This document shows, piece after piece, positions 1 to 12,717 of a DNA stretch of 64,000 nt. Positions within the stretch are counted from its first letter, which is position 1, and each line of letters begins with the position of its first letter. Under the pieces are notes generated by a model, which was not told the DNA's origin, did not search any database, and worked only from the letters and a program-made list of their open reading frames with translations. Position numbers and translations under genes: made by a program. Origin of the DNA: Camellia lanceoleosa (taxonomy: Eukaryota > Streptophyta > Magnoliopsida > Ericales > Theaceae); NCBI GenBank assembly GCA_025200525.1, contig CM045758.1, positions 65,842,598 through 65,906,597 of the forward strand. Reading direction: 5' to 3'.

Positions 1-1477
1 GTATATATCGCATATAAAACAGACTCCAGTCAGTGCCAGCTCGACCACGCCTATCAGTGACGTGCAACCGCCACTCGGTGCCGAACCGATTCGGCACGGA
101 CTGGACCCGACCAAACTATCGGAGGACACGATGGGGCAGATGCCACTCAACCACGTCAAAACAAATAAGTGGCACTCTCGCCATCCATATCTCTTGACCT
201 AGTCGGTAGTAGTTGGGGAGCGTACTCAAGACCCCAGCGTAAGGCTGCCAGATAAACTACAATAACGACAAGTATATTAAAATTCGCTCGTGAACTCAAA
301 ACATATACAATGAATAAGACAACTAAAATTGAGAGCAAAATTTCATACATTGCCCTTGATCATCCGGTCAAGCTGGTCTTTATAAACTACGACTACATGG
401 GTCGAGACGACCTCGTGGCCCAAGTCAACCCTCCACCGGCTACCTCGCGGTCCGGGGGCCAACAGCATGTCTCCCTTACCCATGGGAAGCTCACCAGGAC
501 CAACCACTTAGCACCTAGACGGGGCAATGCGAATCAATCTCTCCCACGCCCAAATCTGCAATAGTTTGAACACAATTACAATACTGATACATGTCATACA
601 ATATGAATTAACATGTAATAAAATTCTTACTAACCTGTAGCAACACAAGTGGTCATCCAATCTCCCTCGCACTCACCTGAGCTGCTTGACATAGCATCCT
701 ATACAAGCATGCCAGAGCCGCGCTACTCCAGCTGTACTGGCCAATCTCGTCAATGTCTCTCAATAGTGGCAAGTATATCAGCTTGAGCAGGTTCTGTGAC
801 TTATCAGGGAGAAGTACCCCCCCAATAAGCCACAAAATATATGCTCAGGCATGCTACTGTACCAACTCATCTAGAGCATGATCTGGAAGAGGAGCAAACT
901 ACTCGGCCAATCACCTCACCCTCAGTCTACCTGCCTGTAAGTCTACAGGTGTAGGTGCTACTCCCAATAGCTCAGCACATAGGGCTATCCACTGCTCTCT
1001 CGTCAATGATGGGTCAACTCCAATAACTGCTCGCCCATCAATCCGTAGACCATATAGGACAGATATGTCCTGCAATGTAACGGTGGCCTCCCCAATCGAG
1101 AAATAGAATGTATGAGTCTCTGTGCGCCACCTCTCGACGAGAGTAGTGATGAGTGGGTGATCCAGTCTAATATGCCCAATACCGTAGACACCATAGAATC
1201 CCGCGCGTAGTATATATTGCAAGACTCTATGGTCCAACGGATGCTCTCACAAGCCTGAATCTGCCTGGCAGCAGGTCAACACGGTGCGTGCCTCGTCCTG
1301 CAAAACAGAATGACTAATTTAAATAATAGCATTATCACGTAATATAAAACAAAATATAGGGTATTTTAATTGTAAGCGTAAAGTCCAACAAATATTATTG
1401 CATACCAGACGCTCCCATATACTGTCAGCCCGATGTGGCTGACTAAAAAGTTGGACCTCCTCAGGTACATGTGCCAT
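1..1477 (-). pseudogene. Plant mobile domain (aminotransferase-like PMD) gene, spliced, broken by stops
   Basis: The translation follows the PMD family (PF10536) over its whole length. A start at 1477 opens exon 1 (1406-1477). Exon 2 (635-1297) holds LDHRVLQY, AGFYGV and the SWSSAALACLYR block. Exon 3 (555 downward) starts with IWAWERL and ends with VPLICFDVVEWHLPHRVLR. Introns at 1298-1405 and 556-634 have GT/AG borders. In-frame stops lie at 1247-1249, 911-913, 899-901, 653-655 and 116-118, with two more near 850. Several replace an expected R, W or Q codon, consistent with C-to-T decay. The family is thought to act in nuclear silencing and expression control; the biochemical role of the transposon-borne forms is unknown. 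The 3' end lies outside the window. Confidence 0.8.
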
Positions 1478-2597
1478 GAAGCCTATACAAGTGAAATACT
1501 AGATCATAACAATAAAAATCTCATTTAATCATAACAGGAAAACTGTAATTATTCCATAAATTACGATTTGTAAAAGAAAAGTATACTCAGTTATTTCAAA
1601 ATTTATTTTTGTGTGATACTATATATGGAAGCTGGTCTCTATAAAATGTAATTAATTTTTACCGACTTAGACCTCTATTGGTTAACTGTTATTTAACTAT
1701 AACAATTAAACTCTAATTAATTTCATACATGACGACTTCAAAAAAAAAATGTGCTCGGTTATTTTAAAATTATAAATTTCTAATCAAAAAAAAAAAAAAC
1801 TCTAATTATTCCATAATTTATGATTTTTAAATATATATATATATATATTTGTACTTTAAGATTTAAAATTATGTGTCATTAAATATGATAAAAATTCAAC
1901 AGAACCTACCGTTATGTATGCTATAAATAATATAGAAATCTTTTCGAAAATAATTTTAGGGCTTCAGTTACATAAGCTTAATAATGACCATGAACATAGT
2001 GTAGTAACATGTGGATAGTTTTCCTACATAAATATTTGCCAAAAAATTGAATGAGAATTTTTTTTTTTTTTCCAATAATAGGTTGATGATTACATTTATG
2101 ACATATTTGACAAAACTTAAATATTGATTTTGTAATGCTACAAGTTTGAATAAATTATAAAATTTTTAAATTACATAAATTGTAAATGTGAACAATGGTT
2201 GCAGCATTCGAAAATATTAAATTTATTGATAAATATTAAATTTTCAAATGGTAGAAGAATTACGTGATTAAGTATAGAATTTTGTAATACACATTTTCAA
2301 TCAAGTACACAGTAAAAAAACTTAGGGCTATGTGGTACAGTTAAATGTTTTTGCATATATATTTAGTTTAATTTATTTGCTTAGTATGTCAGTTGTAAAT
2401 TTTTTTTTAATATAAAACAATTACAATATATAAAGACTTAAAAATTAGAAATGATCTATTACAAATAAAAAATGATCCATTTAAATGTACGACCCCGTTT
2501 ACAAATAAAGAACTAAAAAAAAAAAAGAATTAAATGATCTATTACAAATAAAGAATTTCAAAATGATCTATTACAATATGTAAGCATTACACAGTCT
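1478..2597. other. AT-rich spacer between the two MULE genes
   Basis: Over 1.1 kb of AT-rich DNA with A and T runs and no open frame resembling a known protein on either strand. It separates the transposase 3' end from the PMD start and probably holds the PMD promoter, but no motif stands out enough to annotate. Confidence 0.5.
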
Positions 2598-5472
2598 TTA
2601 TCGACCAAGTCGTGTCGGACATGTTCGTCTGTCATGACTTATCTACTGGCACTCACTGCAACGAGCGGTCAAACGCCTATCTGATTTATCCATCTTATTC
2701 GGAATACAAGACGTAGATGTACGACCCCGTTTTACTTCTCGCAGACGAAGTATATTAGGCATTAAGGTCCATTGCGGATCATCCCAATAATCTTGATGCG
2801 GCATTGGATTGAATTTAGTTTCTCAAACCCTCATGTATACAGGAAGCCTATATACTGGATCCACGTACTCGAATGGATTGTCACCGCATTCGGACATTGC
2901 AGCGAGCATATGGGAACATGGATGGTGTCTTATCTCATATTTCCCACAACTGCACGTGGGTTGATTCATCCGCATAATCTGTGTATTGCGACCTCGTCCA
3001 TGACGAAAAGATATTTGCACCTCAAATACGCGGCGGGACCTATAAGACAATATTGATACAAACTAATCAACTTCATGTTTTTAGGTGTAATTAACTTAAT
3101 AACATAATAAGAACAATTTAGTTCACATTACAAACTAACCTATCATACGATATCAACTTGAAAGTATTTCCCCTTGCGATGCCCTCCTCTATAGTTTTTT
3201 GCATCTCTCTAGGGTATTGGAACTTATTTCGTACATCTGTTTCAGCTTGGGCTCCCATCTCGTCAAAATATTTTACGAGCCGTCGAAATGTAAATTCAAC
3301 CATAGCTGAGATAGGTAAATTCCTTGCACCTTTCAAGACGCTGTTGAAGCACTCTGCATCATTGCTGGTCAATACCTCCCACCGATATCCACCATCATAC
3401 GCAAGGGCCCACTCCACAGGATTCATCTTGTGGACCCAATCGATGGCATCTTGGTTAATAGCCTGTATTTGTTCTAAGTAAGCATTACACTTTCGTTGTT
3501 GATGAGCACTCCCTGCTTTCCATAGAAGTTGTTTCAGCTCCTTATTTTTGAACTTTGTGTTAAAGTTACTACAAACATGTCTAAGGCAGTGCTGATAATA
3601 TCCAACAAATTGGAGCGAGGGATTTAGCCAATGCCACCTCACAGCAGCTAATATACTCTCAGTTCGATCAGATATCAAGGTCACTCCCTGTTAGTCCATG
3701 ACAATATGTTCCTTGATATTTGAAATGAAGAACGACCAAGACTCCAAACTCTCCTTGTTGACAACAGCGAATGCAAGCGGTAATACTTTGCCATTGGCAG
3801 TGACAATCGTTGCTACAAGCAACACACCAGTGTATTTACCGTATAAGAATGTACCATCTATGGTTATAACAGGCCTACGGGTTTGAAAGACCAGAAAACA
3901 AAATAAAAGACGGGCATAATGGTTGTACTTCCGATATATCTATGCTTCCATTGAACGATGGTGCTAGGATTAGATATCTGTAATGCACACATGAATTTAG
4001 GCAATTGCTTATATGATTCATCCCAATCTCCGAATACCATTCTAATTGCCTTTGCCTTTGCCCTTGCATGCCACGCTTTCTTGTATGATATACTATAGTT
4101 CATGGTCTTTTTGATATCTTCGATGACATTCTTAATTGGCATATCAGGTTCATTCTGTATACGACAATCAAATATGAGTTTGATTATTTTGGTATGAACA
4201 CTATAAACAAACAAATATATATATATACATGTGTGTGTGTAAACATTTATTTTTTATACTCACCGCAACTTGTCCCAAAAGATAAGAAGCAATGTAACTG
4301 GAGCTAATATTAGTGTGGTCCCTGTTCATTTGTGGGTATAAACAATGGTGAGGACCCCTGTACTGCTTTATTTCAAAAAGACCATGTTTCCTACTAAGAG
4401 ATACATGCAACCACCATCTGCAATCGTGCTTACAAGCAGACACCCAAAGGTCTCGCTTCGAGGTTACGATTTTATACTCTCGATTATTTGTTGCATGGTA
4501 CAATTTCACAGCATGTACAAGTTGCTTCTTATCAACGAAAACCATCCCTTTATCCAACTCTGGATTTTCAGCGTTCCAGATCCAGTTACGTGAATAATGT
4601 CACGATTACTCATGTCAAAATCACCACCTATGTGAATGTTCTCATAGAAAGGGATTTCAGGTTTAGGTGGAATTGGGGCATTTTCAAGGTCAACGGGAGC
4701 GTCAACATCATCTTCTTCATCATCATCATCTGATCCGCCCAATAAATTTTCTTCATCACACATTTCATTCTCATCGTTGTCTAAGGCGACATCAGGACCG
4801 AATATGTTACTGTCAGCAAACTGCACATAGTTTACTGTTTCAGCCATATTACCAGCAACTTCAACTGGAGTGGTATAATGGCTGCAGGTGGACACATCTT
4901 CTGTGTTATTGTGAAATTCATAATCATATCCACCACGTGAACTTGATTCTACACCATGGCCCTCAAATGTCTGTTGTGTGTAGCCCACTGCATAACATTG
5001 ATCTGATTCATACATAAGAGACTGAAACGCTGTCGTGTCAATCCCATGTGTCAGTAATGTAGTGAATGGACGAGAATCCATCTGTGTCATATTCGGGACA
5101 TTGTGTACAATCTCTTTATCAATGTACACTTCCAAACAATTTGGTGGTTGGAAACTTGCACCGATACTTAATACAGTGTTCAACGCCTCATCGTCATTGA
5201 TCGGTAATATCTTGTATTTGCTGAGTGCTTGCCACTGGCGATAAGGATATCTACATTTGAAGGTCAATCGGACACTTTCCCCGTAACTTGCCACCTTGGA
5301 CATGAACATCTCTTCCAAATTGCTAAGCGTGGTGCCAAGTTGCACCCCATATATCCTTTTCAGCTCAGCATCATATGAAACACCTTCATCGGGATCCCGA
5401 ATTATGTTTCCCCCAGTAGAAAATAATTTGAACAGTCTCCATATACTTGCTTCAATGAAACAAAAAACATTA
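2598..5472 (-). pseudogene. MULE (MURA-type) transposase pseudogene
   Basis: Domains appear in the expected order on the minus strand. First comes an N-terminal plant-MULE region (about 5345-5100) with an acidic linker at about 4700. A MuDR-type DNA-binding domain (4557-4270) and the DDE transposase domain follow; two catalytic aspartates are visible, in ITIDGTF near 3860 and LISDRTES near 3670, along with a QHCLRH motif. A SWIM zinc finger, CSCGKYE...HPCSH, lies near 2935-2980, and a C-terminal zinc knuckle, CSEC...H...C, near 2620-2660. Breaks: an in-frame TAA at 3691-3693, a frameshift near 3885 between KPV and the catalytic block, TGA at 2823-2825 and TAG at 2643-2645. An intron is likely at about 4200-4260. 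The true start codon was not identified; the readable frame begins near 5472. Confidence 0.85.
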
Positions 5473-7821
5473 AAATAGCAACAATATACTTATATCGGAT
5501 TTTACTTCTAAAAGAATTATATGAATTTTAACTCATTCAGTTACAATTACTTATGAGGCAAGAATTTTATTTAAGTAATCAGCAATTGTAATCCAACAAT
5601 CATTATTGATTTTTAATTAAAATATGACTTAAAATAATGATTATGTTTTAGATTTTTTAGCTTTTCAAGAAAAAAGCTTACAACACATACAAAATTAACA
5701 TCATGCTCTTATGTTATGCTTTTTCCATTATTTATTACGATTAACATCATGCTCTTGTGCACGGTAAATGTAAATTTTTCTTTTTTCATGTTTCTTCTTC
5801 TTTGTTTTGGTAATATTTCAGTGTTGATTTGATTTTTGTAAATTCACCTGCTTTTATTTTTGTGTTGGTTATTTGAATTTGTTTAGGCGGATACTTGGTG
5901 AAAGGAAGTTGTGGGAGTCAAAAGACAATTTATATTTTCCTATAAGTGACATTTTCATATAAAAAGCAGCCCTCTCATTTTTGTCAATTTATATTTTCCC
6001 GGGTAGAAGAAACTCTAAAGGTGAAACATTACTTCAACACAACTAAACATTATTTCAATTTATATTTTCTCGCATTTTTATTTTTGTCTCTATTTGTTTA
6101 TTTTCTCATTTTTGTTCACTTATTTTTATTCATATAAAACAACGGCTGATGTTTCATCTGTACGTAGAGTTTTTTTTTACTTCGTATGTGGAGACTCATA
6201 TCTTTTCTGCGTGAAGGTTCTTTTTCTCTATTTAGGATTTATTTTATATTTTGTACTCAGATTTATTTGATTAGATGAGTTATTGTTAGATGTATAATAT
6301 ATTAAATCTTTTGTTTTGTCATACAAAAAATAAATATAAAAATAAACAATTCAGACTTGTACTAAAATTTAAATTTCATATTATAATTTTGACGGAAATA
6401 GACATGCAATGTATTCTATTATATAAATGAAGGATGTCACATTTAAACATAATAGCAACAAAAAAAAAAAAAAAAAAAAAAAAGAATGCGCCCTGCATAC
6501 AATCACTATCGCATTTAATATTTGCTTAAGGATTGATCAGAAACTATCTACAAATTTAAATATAAAATTATAAATTCATAACATTTACACGTACTTCTGA
6601 GTTACATGAATTAGGTATATTTAACATGTGGATAGAAAACTGGTATACTACCAAAAAAAACTCTTTTTTTGTCCACTTGAAGAACTTTTATGGTAAGAGC
6701 TCATAACTTAATTGAGTTTTGAATAGAGATGGTAATTTTCCCAAATATCACTTCAATGAGAAAATAGGGTGGGGACGGGAAAATTATATTTTCACACACT
6801 TAATAACTAAACAACTCTTACATCATAATCAGAATAATATCATAATTGACCTCACAATATGTTATAACTAATCACATTATGTCATAATTCAGCTAAGTTT
6901 TTGTTCTGAAGATCTTTTATTAATTTTGGATAAATTTTACAAGAGATTTCTAATTTTTTATGATAAAAAAATTAATTATTAAAAGTGTATTATGCTATTC
7001 TATGATACAAATACAATGACGAATCTATGGTGTGTGATCAAAAAAAAAAAAAAAAATTGAAGCAACTTTTTCAACATCGTCAACAATTTTCACTTTGTCC
7101 TTATTATCAAATAAGATTTTACCTTGAATGTAATACTTTATACCCCTTTGAAATAAACTTTTCACCAATTGTCTCTACTATTTAAGAATGAAATTAGACA
7201 TTTGGTAATGAATTATTATCCTGTCAAGACCAAAATTTTATTTTTATAAAGGTATACCATTTAGCATTAAATTATTTGGTTCTTATAATTACATTTATTA
7301 GTGGCATGAAATTTTTGCATTACAGTGTATACTAAATATATTTTTATTTTCATTTTTGCCAACAAATAAACATAAACATGTTTAAAATATTGGACAAATT
7401 ACAAAAAAAAAAAAATACAGAGTTTTACGTATTTTTTGAAATTAAAACTCGAAAGTTTTTAATTTCATCAATTTAAATTTTGAACTTCATTATGTGTCAC
7501 AACCTACACTTATGTCCATCTCAATTACTTTGTTTAACAATTTTGCTTTTTAAAAAAAAAAAAAAAATACATGTGGCAATATATTATTTACTCTTTTAAC
7601 TTCTTCTAAAACATTTTTAAACTTGACCATACTAGATCACAAACTATCCTAACCATCCATTTAAATATTACCATGCACCTCACACAATGGATAAACTCTC
7701 TGTCCTTCCCCATCTCTTTCGCCATTGAAACCTACCTGTTTCCTGCTACAGCCTAACGGCATCAAAATCCACGCTGCCTCTACAACCATCCTCCCCTCTC
7801 CCTTGCCCCATAACCCATCGT
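5473..7821. other. AT-rich intergenic DNA, no gene seen
   Basis: Low-complexity AT-rich sequence with many homopolymer A tracts (for example 6462-6483 and 7038-7055). Short open frames here have no recognisable domain. The last 180 bases (about 7640-7821) are less AT-rich and pyrimidine-rich, and they resemble in composition the DNA on the far side of the TIR element at 13062. Confidence 0.5.
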
Positions 7822-7918
7822 GGGACTTTTCCCAAATTAAGGCAAAATAGCAACTTATTTCCCAAAGTAGGCCCAGTTTGGAGGGAATTCCCAAACTAAG
7901 GAAATTTGATTTATATAT

Positions 7919-8068
7919 AAAGCATGGTTAGGAACCACGCTTTTAAGTAAAAAATTTTTTTCCAAAAAACGTGGTTGCAAACCATGCTTTTACTGTTGAC
8001 CAAAGAAAGCATGGATGATAACCATGTTTTTAACCAAAATGTAAAAACGTGTTTCCAAAACACGTTTT
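7919..8068. repeat. Palindromic array, left arm (AAAGCRTGG...CCAYGCTTT units)
   Basis: Four short hairpin-capable palindromes at about 7919-7944, 7964-7990, 8005-8030 and 8043-8068, spaced 10 to 20 bases apart. Each is of the form AAAGCATGG, 6 to 8 bases, CCACGCTTT. The last three align in order with units of the right arm read in reverse complement, including the linkers (for example TTTTACTGTT), so they are part of the terminal inverted repeat. Confidence 0.85.
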
Positions 8069-8102
8069 CAATAGTACATCAAAACCAGCACTGTCTCTTC
8101 TT

Positions 8103-9081
8103 TCTCTGACACACACACTCACATATATAATTTTTAATATATATAAATTTTATTTTATAAAATTGAGACCAATATTAAATATATATAATAATAATTTATA
8201 ATAGCAAATAATAATCAACTATATAAAATGATTACTTTTTTACTTTAATTCTTAAAATTTAATTATTTTTTATTTAGGTAAGTTACACTGACACCCCATG
8301 AGGTTTATGTTTATGATAGTTCCCCCCTCACCTTTGAAAATAAAAATTAATTGAAAAAAAAATCATTGGAAAAAAAATTATTTGAAAAAAAAATTAATTA
8401 AAAAAAAAGTTATTTGAAAAAAAAAAATTAATTGAAAAAAAAATTTAGTAAAATTTTTAAATTTTTGTTTAAAAACCAATGTAAACTCATTTTTTGAATT
8501 TACGTTTTTTCCTCAAATTTACAAATTGAGACAACCATTTATAAACCAAAAAAAATTATCAAACAAGTTTTTATGATAGTTTTTAAATTTTTGTAAATAT
8601 AAATTGAAAACTGAAAACGAAATAGTTACCAAACATGCCTCAGATGGTAAAAATGTCATAAAATTAACAAATAATTAAATAACTTACCAACGTAAGAAAT
8701 GACTTATCAAAAGATTTTTAAGCTATGTATGGTTTGATTTTTAGAATTTTTTTTTAAAAAATTAAAAATTAATTTGGTTAAGAAATAAAAAATAAAAAAT
8801 AATTATCATTTAAGGGTAAAAAATAATTATCATTTTAACTTTTGAGCAGATTATATAGATACGTATGGTTGTTTTAATTTAATTTGTAAAAAATTATTTC
8901 TAACCACTCAAAAGATAAAAATTATATAAAAATAATTTATATTTACAAAAATTATAAAAATTATTACTTGCTATTATAAATTATTATATATATATATTTA
9001 ATATTGGTTTCAATTTTATAAAATAAAATTTATATATATTAAAAATTATGTATGTGAGTGTGTGAGTGTGTGTGTCAGAGA
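8103..9081. repeat. Inverted repeat pair, about 110-base arms, about 745-base spacer
   Basis: 8103-8214 (TCTCTGACACACACACTCAC ... TAATAGCAAATAATAA) recurs as its reverse complement at 8961-9081 with few changes: one short insertion of a CACACTCA unit and a different TA-run length. The spacer (8215-8960) is AT-rich and contains a short GC-richer phrase at 8280-8330 (acactgacaccccatgagg) of a kind often seen at plant transposon ends. It is probably a nested MITE-like insertion or foldback within the larger TIR element. No duplication of the flanks was recognised. Confidence 0.7.
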
Positions 9082-11091
9082 GTCTATTTCTCTGACACAT
9101 GGAAACTTGGGAATAATCATCAATTATCTTCAATAAGATAGTCAATTTGACGGGTAATAGCCTTTCCCATTGGATTAAGCATCCTTGTAATAATATAAAT
9201 TTATTAAAATGCTTAAAATGCATCAAACGAGTAGAGCCATCCAAGCACTACCATTAATTTAATCTTATTTATTTTTAAAAAGTCCTAATTAATTTTATAA
9301 TATGGTAACTTTTGTATATGATTAAGTCACTCTATGTGACATCAAAACATTTCTTTTTGAGGTTGGATATGCTTTGTTCATATGATCCTTTTTAAATTCA
9401 TACACATGTATAGATGTTCTATACAAAAATGTTTATTGAATTTGAATCACATAGCAGCAATAACTTCAGATTTTGAATAAGTACAAGAACACAAAAATGA
9501 TTATAGAACTGTACACAAAATGTATATAGATGGATAAAAAATTTCAAAATACTAACAAACTCTATAAAATTTTATGCGTATATATGTATTTGTATTCAAT
9601 TTTATGATCAATTTTGTTTGTTTATAACAAAACTATAAGATTTTTAGCTAGTGACCCATTTTGATTTACAAGATTTATAAAGGGTCAATTCCAAAGATTA
9701 CAGTCATGACAGAGTTTAGAGGAAGATCATATATATGCACGCGCCTTATTGAGTATCCAGAGATATTATTTCTATGATTTGAATCCATAATACTCGAATT
9801 ATAATAAAATTATTTTATTTTATATTTTTATCAGCATAATAAAACGAAGGGCCTCCCTCCTTCAATATGATCAATTTGTAAAAGGCATTGTCTCCAAATA
9901 AATAAATAATAACTCTACACAACCCTTAATTTAGGCAATGATTTAATCGTACGCATGTAAGTGGGGGCAATTTAAAGAACACTTATTTTGTTTTCTTTTG
10001 AGTTGATTTGATCTATTTTTTAGTATTTTGATAAAGTAGACATATATATCACACATTTAATTTCTATTTTTTTAGTATTTTTATTTAATAAATAGCATCA
10101 TGGATTATGGGTAATTTTGAATCTTATTACATTATGAAGATTCTTGTTTTATTTTTCTCTTCATACAATTTTATAGTATAATTTTAAAACAACTTCATTC
10201 TATCAAATATTGTTTTTATTTAGTGAGATCGGGCTAAATTGGACAAGTCATACAAAAATCTTAAATCATAGTGTAAGTTTTGTATGAAATTATTATTTTT
10301 TTCATTGAGTTGAAACAACTCGACTGATTTGGACAATATCAAATAGAAGTTTCAAACATTGTTCTTAATTTTTTAAAACTGGTGATCCAATTCTTGAGAT
10401 TTATGGACAATTAAAGAGAAGTTAATTTTATTTGCTTAAACTTGTGCCATTAAGGACCTTAATGACAAAGTTATTTCCTATATGAAATGGTAACCCTCGT
10501 CCACTTTTTAGAGGTCATAGAGGTTTTGTTATGAAATTCAAACAAAAAGCTCATTTTGGCTTGTTTTGAAAAGTAAGAAAAAAAAAATTAATTTATTTAC
10601 TTTTTTTTTTTAAACATACAAAAAAAAAAAATAGAGATAATATAATCAAAATATACCAGTAAATTAATTTTTTTCATGTTCTCAAAAGAGGCTTGTGGCT
10701 TGGCTTATGGGCTTATGTTGGTGGTTAAATCTATATAGTAAATTTTGGATACTAATCCATGTCAATCTATTGGGCCATCCGTAGCAATTATTTGGTATTT
10801 TGAAACACAGCCTTAGCCATCAACGTGCCATTTTTTTTTTCTTTTCTTCTTATCTAGGAAATTTCTATGGACTATTAATTAGAATGTTTTAAGACTCTCT
10901 TTTGATGCATATATTATAATTTTAAATTTAGTCGAGGTGTGTATAAATTGACTTAGATACTCAGTTATAAAAGATAAAAATAAAAAAATTGAAAGTTAAT
11001 AATTAGAGTTGTAATTTTATATTATTTCTAGTAAAGTATGGTGATATTTGAAATACTTCTCCCAAATTCCCAATCATGAGTCTTTCAAATA
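9082..11091. other. AT-rich DNA inside the TIR element, no gene
   Basis: About 2 kb of AT-rich sequence. Only short spurious frames are present on either strand, and I recognise no protein domain, RNA gene or transposon terminus. Confidence 0.5.
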
Positions 11092-11280
11092 GGGCTGCAA
11101 ATGACCCGAACTTTTCATGAACAAGCTCGACTAAGCTTGTTAAGGGCTTGGCTCGGTTCGTCAAGCTCGACTCATTATTTTTATTTAAACAATATAAATA
11201 ACATTAAAAAAAATTATCGAGCCAAACCGAGAAAAACTTGAGTTTCATTAATATTAATGAGCTCTCATTATGTGTTAAAA
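11092..11280 (+). repeat. hAT-like repeat fragment beginning GGGCTGCAAATGA
   Basis: Starts GGGCTGCAAATGACCCGA and continues with CATGAACAAGCTCGACT, GTTAAGGGCTTGGCTCGG and AAGCTCGACTC. The same succession occurs at 63861-63960, so this is a dispersed family. Termini of this wording with GAGCC/CGAGC-rich subterminal DNA are common in plant non-autonomous hAT-type elements. The far end and a target duplication were not found, so the limits are approximate. Confidence 0.5.
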
Positions 11281-12489
11281 ATTAGGTATGCTCCTTTCAA
11301 GTCTCAAGTTGAACTCTCATTATGTGTTATCAATTTCTTGAGGTCATGTTTATAAGTATTATTTGAGATTTGTTCAATCTACGTGAAAGGGACGTTTGGT
11401 GTAGATTCTAAGATTAGTCGAAAAATATGTAAACTGATTCAAACATCCGACTATCATAAAAATATAAAGCTTAATTGAATAAACATAATCCAGACGCATA
11501 GGGAATAAATCAATTGGATAGTTCAAGTGGGTAAAAATTATCGAGAATGAGTCATTTTATAAATCAAAAATTTTAATTTTTTCAAACATAATTTTTAAAC
11601 AAAATTTTTTAATTTATATAAAATGTTTTGGTAATAGCATTTTTGAGGACGACTTCAAAGGCCTCTTTTGGCAAAGAGGTTAAAAGTCATTTTTTGAATT
11701 CTAATTTTTTTTTTAGTCACATCATTTCTCTACTTTTTTTACACGTTTTTCCAAAAAAAAATTTAAAAAAAAAAAAACGAAAAATTAGCTTTTAACATAT
11801 TTCCTAAAACAACCCAAAAAAAATTGTTTGTACTAGTTATAGTGGCCTAATGATGTAGCTTAAGAGATAAACCAAAGACTAAGAAGATTTAACCATATAG
11901 ACAGGATTAACAAGCAAAAAATAAAATTTTCAATTCAAAAAATATAGACAAGATTCACAATTAAAATTTCAAAACCCTAATTTCAAAAAATATAGACAGA
12001 ATTCACAATTTACAATACAAAAAATATAGACAAGATTAGAATTATATTTATTAAAAAAGTTATTTAAAATTAGAATTATATTTTCTTGTAAAATTTTCAC
12101 CTTAATCAAATTTATACAATAATATAAATATATATTCTTTTACTTCATTTTTTTATCATTTATGTCTTTTTAATCACACAGTCTTTCATCATTCTCTTAT
12201 AACTACCAAGTCTGAAACCCTAATCTTAATTTCTGATTTCACAATTCAAAACCCTAAGCCTAATTTATGATTTCACATTCAATTGAAAACCCTAGAAAAT
12301 TTTCACAATTCAAAACCACAACATTTTACCAATTCAAAACCACAATTTCAATTCACAACATTTCCACATTCACAAACCCTATTCTACCAACATTTTCATC
12401 AATTTATAACATTTTCACATTCATGAACCCTATTCTACCCACATTGTACCCACATTCACATTTTCACAAACACAATAAACGCATAAAAT
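11281..12489. other. AT-rich DNA with short diverged repeats, no gene
   Basis: No coding signal. Between about 11880 and 12470 phrases such as aaaatatagacaagatt and ttcaaaaccctaa / cacattcacaaaccctattctacc recur in irregular tandem, which explains the repetitive frame at 12267-12497. Confidence 0.5.
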
Positions 12490-12640
12490 TCAAATGAGAC
12501 AGAGAGAGACAGCCCCATACCAATGAAAGAGAGCAACCCACGGACGGAGAGAGAGCACAGAGAGAGAGTGAGAGTAGAGAGAGAGAGTCTGAGAGCAGAG
12601 GGAGAGAGAGCAGAGAGAGCGAGAGTGAGAGTAGAGAGTA
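12490..12640. repeat. (GA)n-rich low-complexity tract
   Basis: Purine-rich sequence dominated by GAGA on the plus strand, just inside the right palindromic array. No function can be read from it. Confidence 0.8.
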
Positions 12641-12717
12641 AGCCTGAAGTCGAAAAAAGCTAAGTGTAAAAAGCGTGATTGCAAATGACGGGGCTGGGGG
12701 ATATTTATATAAATTTT

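Larger units (their letters stand above)
1..5472 (-). mobile_element. Mutator-like element carrying a plant mobile domain gene (partial)
   Basis: Two decayed genes sit head to tail on the minus strand: a MURA-type transposase (2598-5472) and, downstream, a plant mobile domain (PMD) gene that runs off the left edge. PMD genes are known to travel with Mutator-like elements in plants. The pair therefore reads as one element, although its terminal inverted repeats were not found: the left end is outside the window and no clear right terminus was recognised in the AT-rich DNA above 5480. Both genes contain several stop codons, so the element is not autonomous. Confidence 0.75.

Noticed and set aside
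3158..3481. 107-codon plus-strand frame
   Set aside because: Antisense to the MULE transposase catalytic region, which has clear domain similarity on the minus strand.
5946..6137. 63-codon frame ending in a leucine/phenylalanine-rich tail resembling a membrane peptide
   Set aside because: It is produced by T-rich DNA in an intergenic region with no other coding signal.
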